Shown one piece after another: positions 5,048 to 6,488 of a stretch of 6,488 nt of DNA. Both the position numbers and the translations under genes were made by a program. Under the pieces are notes generated by a model. That model worked only from the letters and a program-made list of their open reading frames with translations. It searched no databases and was not told the DNA's origin. Position 1 is the first letter of the stretch. Every line of letters starts with the position of its first letter. The DNA comes from Clostridia bacterium (lineage in GTDB: Bacteria; Bacillota; Clostridia; TANB77; CAG-508), in NCBI GenBank assembly GCA_022791735.1, contig JAAVZQ010000110.1, positions 1 to 6,488 of the forward strand, in the 5' to 3' direction.

Positions 5048-6234
5048 ATGAAAAATTGTGAGTTTTGCGAATTAGATAAGAGCCAAGTATATAATACTAT
5101 AATAGAAGAAACGAAAAATTTTTATATAAAAGTCTCACTAGGAGCGATAGTAGAAGGATATATATTGATAATTAGCAAAAAACATATTAATTCTATGCAA
5201 GAATTAAATGAAAATGAGAGAATAGAATATTTAGACATAATAAAAAAATATAGAAATAGATTCTTTGAAAAATATAATAAATTTCCAATTGTATTTGAAC
5301 ATGGTACCTCAAAAAAACAAGAACTATCAGCAAGTAGTATAGTACATGCACATACCCATATTGTAAACCATAATTACTTTAATGAAGAAAATATATTAAA
5401 AAAATTAAATTTAAAAAAGATTAATAGCGATTTCAATTTAGAAATAAACGACAAAAGTTATATATTTTATATTAGTCCAAATGGGGAGAGTTACATTACA
5501 TATGACTTTAAGCCAATTAGTCAAATAATGAGAATATTTATTGCTAGAGATTTAAATATGGAAGACAAGTATGATTGGAAAAAGAATTCATTTATTGAAA
5601 ATATTGTAGTAACAATAAATAAATTAAAAAGGAGCGATAGTCAAGAAGTGTATAATACTATAGATTATTATAATAAAAATGCAAAAGAATATTTTGAACA
5701 AACGATAAAAGGCAACTTTAAAGAAAACTATGATAGATTTTTAAGTAGAATATCAGATAATTCTTATATACTAGATTTCGGATGTGGTTCTGGTAGAGAT
5801 AGCAAGTATTTTATAGAAAAAGGATATAAAGTTAAGGCAATAGATGGCTCAGAAGAAATGTGCAAACTGGCTAGTAAATATATTGCTCAGAATGTAAAGT
5901 GCATGAAATTTAGTGAGCTTGATGAGAAAGATACTTATGATGCCATATGGGCTTGTGCATCAATATTACATGTGACAAAAGAGGAATTCCTAGTATATTA
6001 AGTAAAATGATAAATGCCTTAAAAGAAAAAGGTATAATTTATATGGCATTTAAAAAGGGACAAGGTTATAAAGTAATAGAAGGTAAATATTACAATTTTT
6101 TAAATAGAGAAGAATTAGAAAAAATATTAGAAGAAAGTCATCTAAATATCAAAATTGTTGATTATTTTGAAACAATTTCTAGTACAACAAGACCAGAAAA
6201 AGTAATATGGTCGAATTATATTTTACAAAAATAA
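5048..6234 (+). CDS. HIT-domain / class I SAM-dependent methyltransferase fusion, with a -1 frameshift
   Basis: Numbering is from the ATG at 5048. The N-terminal part (about 1-170) is a HIT domain, a fold that hydrolyses or transfers nucleotidyl groups. It starts MKNCEFCEL, the Cys-x-x-Cys typical of HIT proteins, and carries the histidine triad in SSIVHAHTHIV (His 100, 102, 104). The C-terminal part (from about 200) is a class I methyltransferase: NTIDYYNKNAKEYF, SAM-binding DFGCGSGRD (243-251), acidic AIDGSEEM (265-272) and DAIWACASILHV. The start at 5048 is preferred over the in-frame ATG at 5036 because GGAG (5038-5041) lies six bases before it. The first frame stops at TAA 5999-6001. Homologous sequence (IPSILSKMINALKEKGIIYM) continues in the -1 frame to the TAA at 6232-6234, as if one A were missing from GAAATT near 5984-5989. 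Repaired length is 395 residues. Domain calls are strong; the substrate is unknown, and the gene may be inactive. Confidence 0.8.
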
Positions 6235-6246
6235 GTTATAATTATA

Positions 6247-6286
6247 GTATAAAAATAACTTCATCAGTCTTATAGACTAATGAAGT
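6247..6286 (-). terminator. Minus-strand intrinsic terminator
   Basis: ACTTCAT (6258-6264) pairs with ATGAAGT (6280-6286), and AGTCT (6266-6270) with AGACT (6274-6278), around a three-base loop with a single C-A mismatch. On the plus strand no T-run follows. On the minus strand the hairpin is followed by TTATTTTTATA. It therefore most likely terminates the leftward gene entering from the right edge, about 75 bases after that gene's stop. It may also help end the methyltransferase transcript. Confidence 0.7.
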
Positions 6287-6361
6287 CAACCTTATACATG
6301 GTTCGTATAATGATGTTTTGGTGAACCACAAGGGTGTCAAACACATGGAATTAAGCAAGAT

Positions 6362-6488
6362 TTATTTCACACAAAAATGTTTTATACAAGTCATAATTGC
6401 TTGTGACTTTATTATAGGTTTACCATATTCAGTAATCTTTTTTTCAAATAACTCTGAATTATCTATGTAATGAGCAAATTCAGTAATT
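6362..6488 (-). CDS. 3' end of a leftward gene, unrecognised
   Basis: On the minus strand an open frame enters from the right edge and runs 41 codons to a TAA (complement of 6362-6364). It reads ITEFAHYIDNSELFEKKITE, then YGKPIIKSQAIMTCIKHFCV, then K. The composition (charged helices, a Gly-Lys-Pro turn, few rare codons) looks like real protein, and a minus-strand terminator lies downstream at the right distance. The 5' part is outside the window. I cannot assign a family. Between it and the terminator (6287-6361) lies an untranslated tail with several inverted repeats. Confidence 0.55.
   Translation of the reverse strand, partial: ITEFAHYIDNSELFEKKITEYGKPIIKSQAIMTCIKHFCVK

Noticed and set aside
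5777..5782. TTCGGA in the methyltransferase as another frameshift site
   Set aside because: Here TTC GGA is read in frame as Phe-Gly of the SAM-binding motif DFGCGSG. There is no shift, which also shows that TTCGGA alone does not attract an indel.
1..6488. CRISPR array, tRNA or rRNA genes
   Set aside because: No regularly spaced direct repeats, cloverleaf-like segments or rRNA-like conserved stretches were seen on either strand.

Overview
The window looks like chromosomal DNA from a very AT-rich, probably spore-forming member of the Clostridia. Evidence is the strong A/T bias in coding and intergenic DNA, AGA-dominated arginine usage, purine-rich Shine-Dalgarno sites (GGAGG type), near-consensus sigma-A promoters, U-tailed hairpin terminators, a YmfF/YmfH-type M16 peptidase pair and a small Spo0E-like protein. 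I cannot name the species.

Left part (1-1270): a housekeeping block. A slightly divergent ribose-phosphate pyrophosphokinase (prs) runs almost from the window edge. Four bases after its stop begins a perfect TTGACA-N17-TATAAT promoter that drives a 56-residue ribosomal protein S21 gene (rpsU). That gene ends at an intrinsic terminator, and abutting the terminator is a perfect 13-bp inverted repeat with an ACCGTCC-containing loop that looks like a dispersed intergenic element.

Centre (1300-3905): a two-gene operon of M16 (insulinase-like) peptidases, a non-catalytic YmfF-like subunit followed by a catalytic YmfH-like subunit with HFLEH. BOTH reading frames are broken by a +1 shift, and both breaks fall on the same heptamer, GTT CGG A. 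With one base skipped, each protein regains normal family length (421 and 420 residues). Only three in-frame CGG codons occur in the window, and two are at these breaks. This is the most striking observation: either +1 recoding at a hungry CGG codon, or a systematic insertion.

Right part (3906-6488): an intergenic region with two tandem Spo0A-box-like sites precedes a promoter and a 54-residue Spo0E-like gene ending in a strong terminator. Next comes an unrecognised 139-residue orphan gene with its own consensus promoter, an oddly placed Shine-Dalgarno and a terminator. After it is an unusual fusion of an N-terminal HIT domain with a C-terminal class I SAM-dependent methyltransferase, interrupted by a different (-1) frameshift. 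At the right edge, a minus-strand gene enters with only its last 41 residues visible, followed by a structured 3' region and a minus-strand terminator.

Functionally the genes are mostly independent transcription units. Only the M16 pair is a clear operon. The Spo0A-like sites next to a Spo0E-like phosphatase suggest feedback on the sporulation phosphorelay. The three frameshifts mean assembly quality must be considered before any biological reading.
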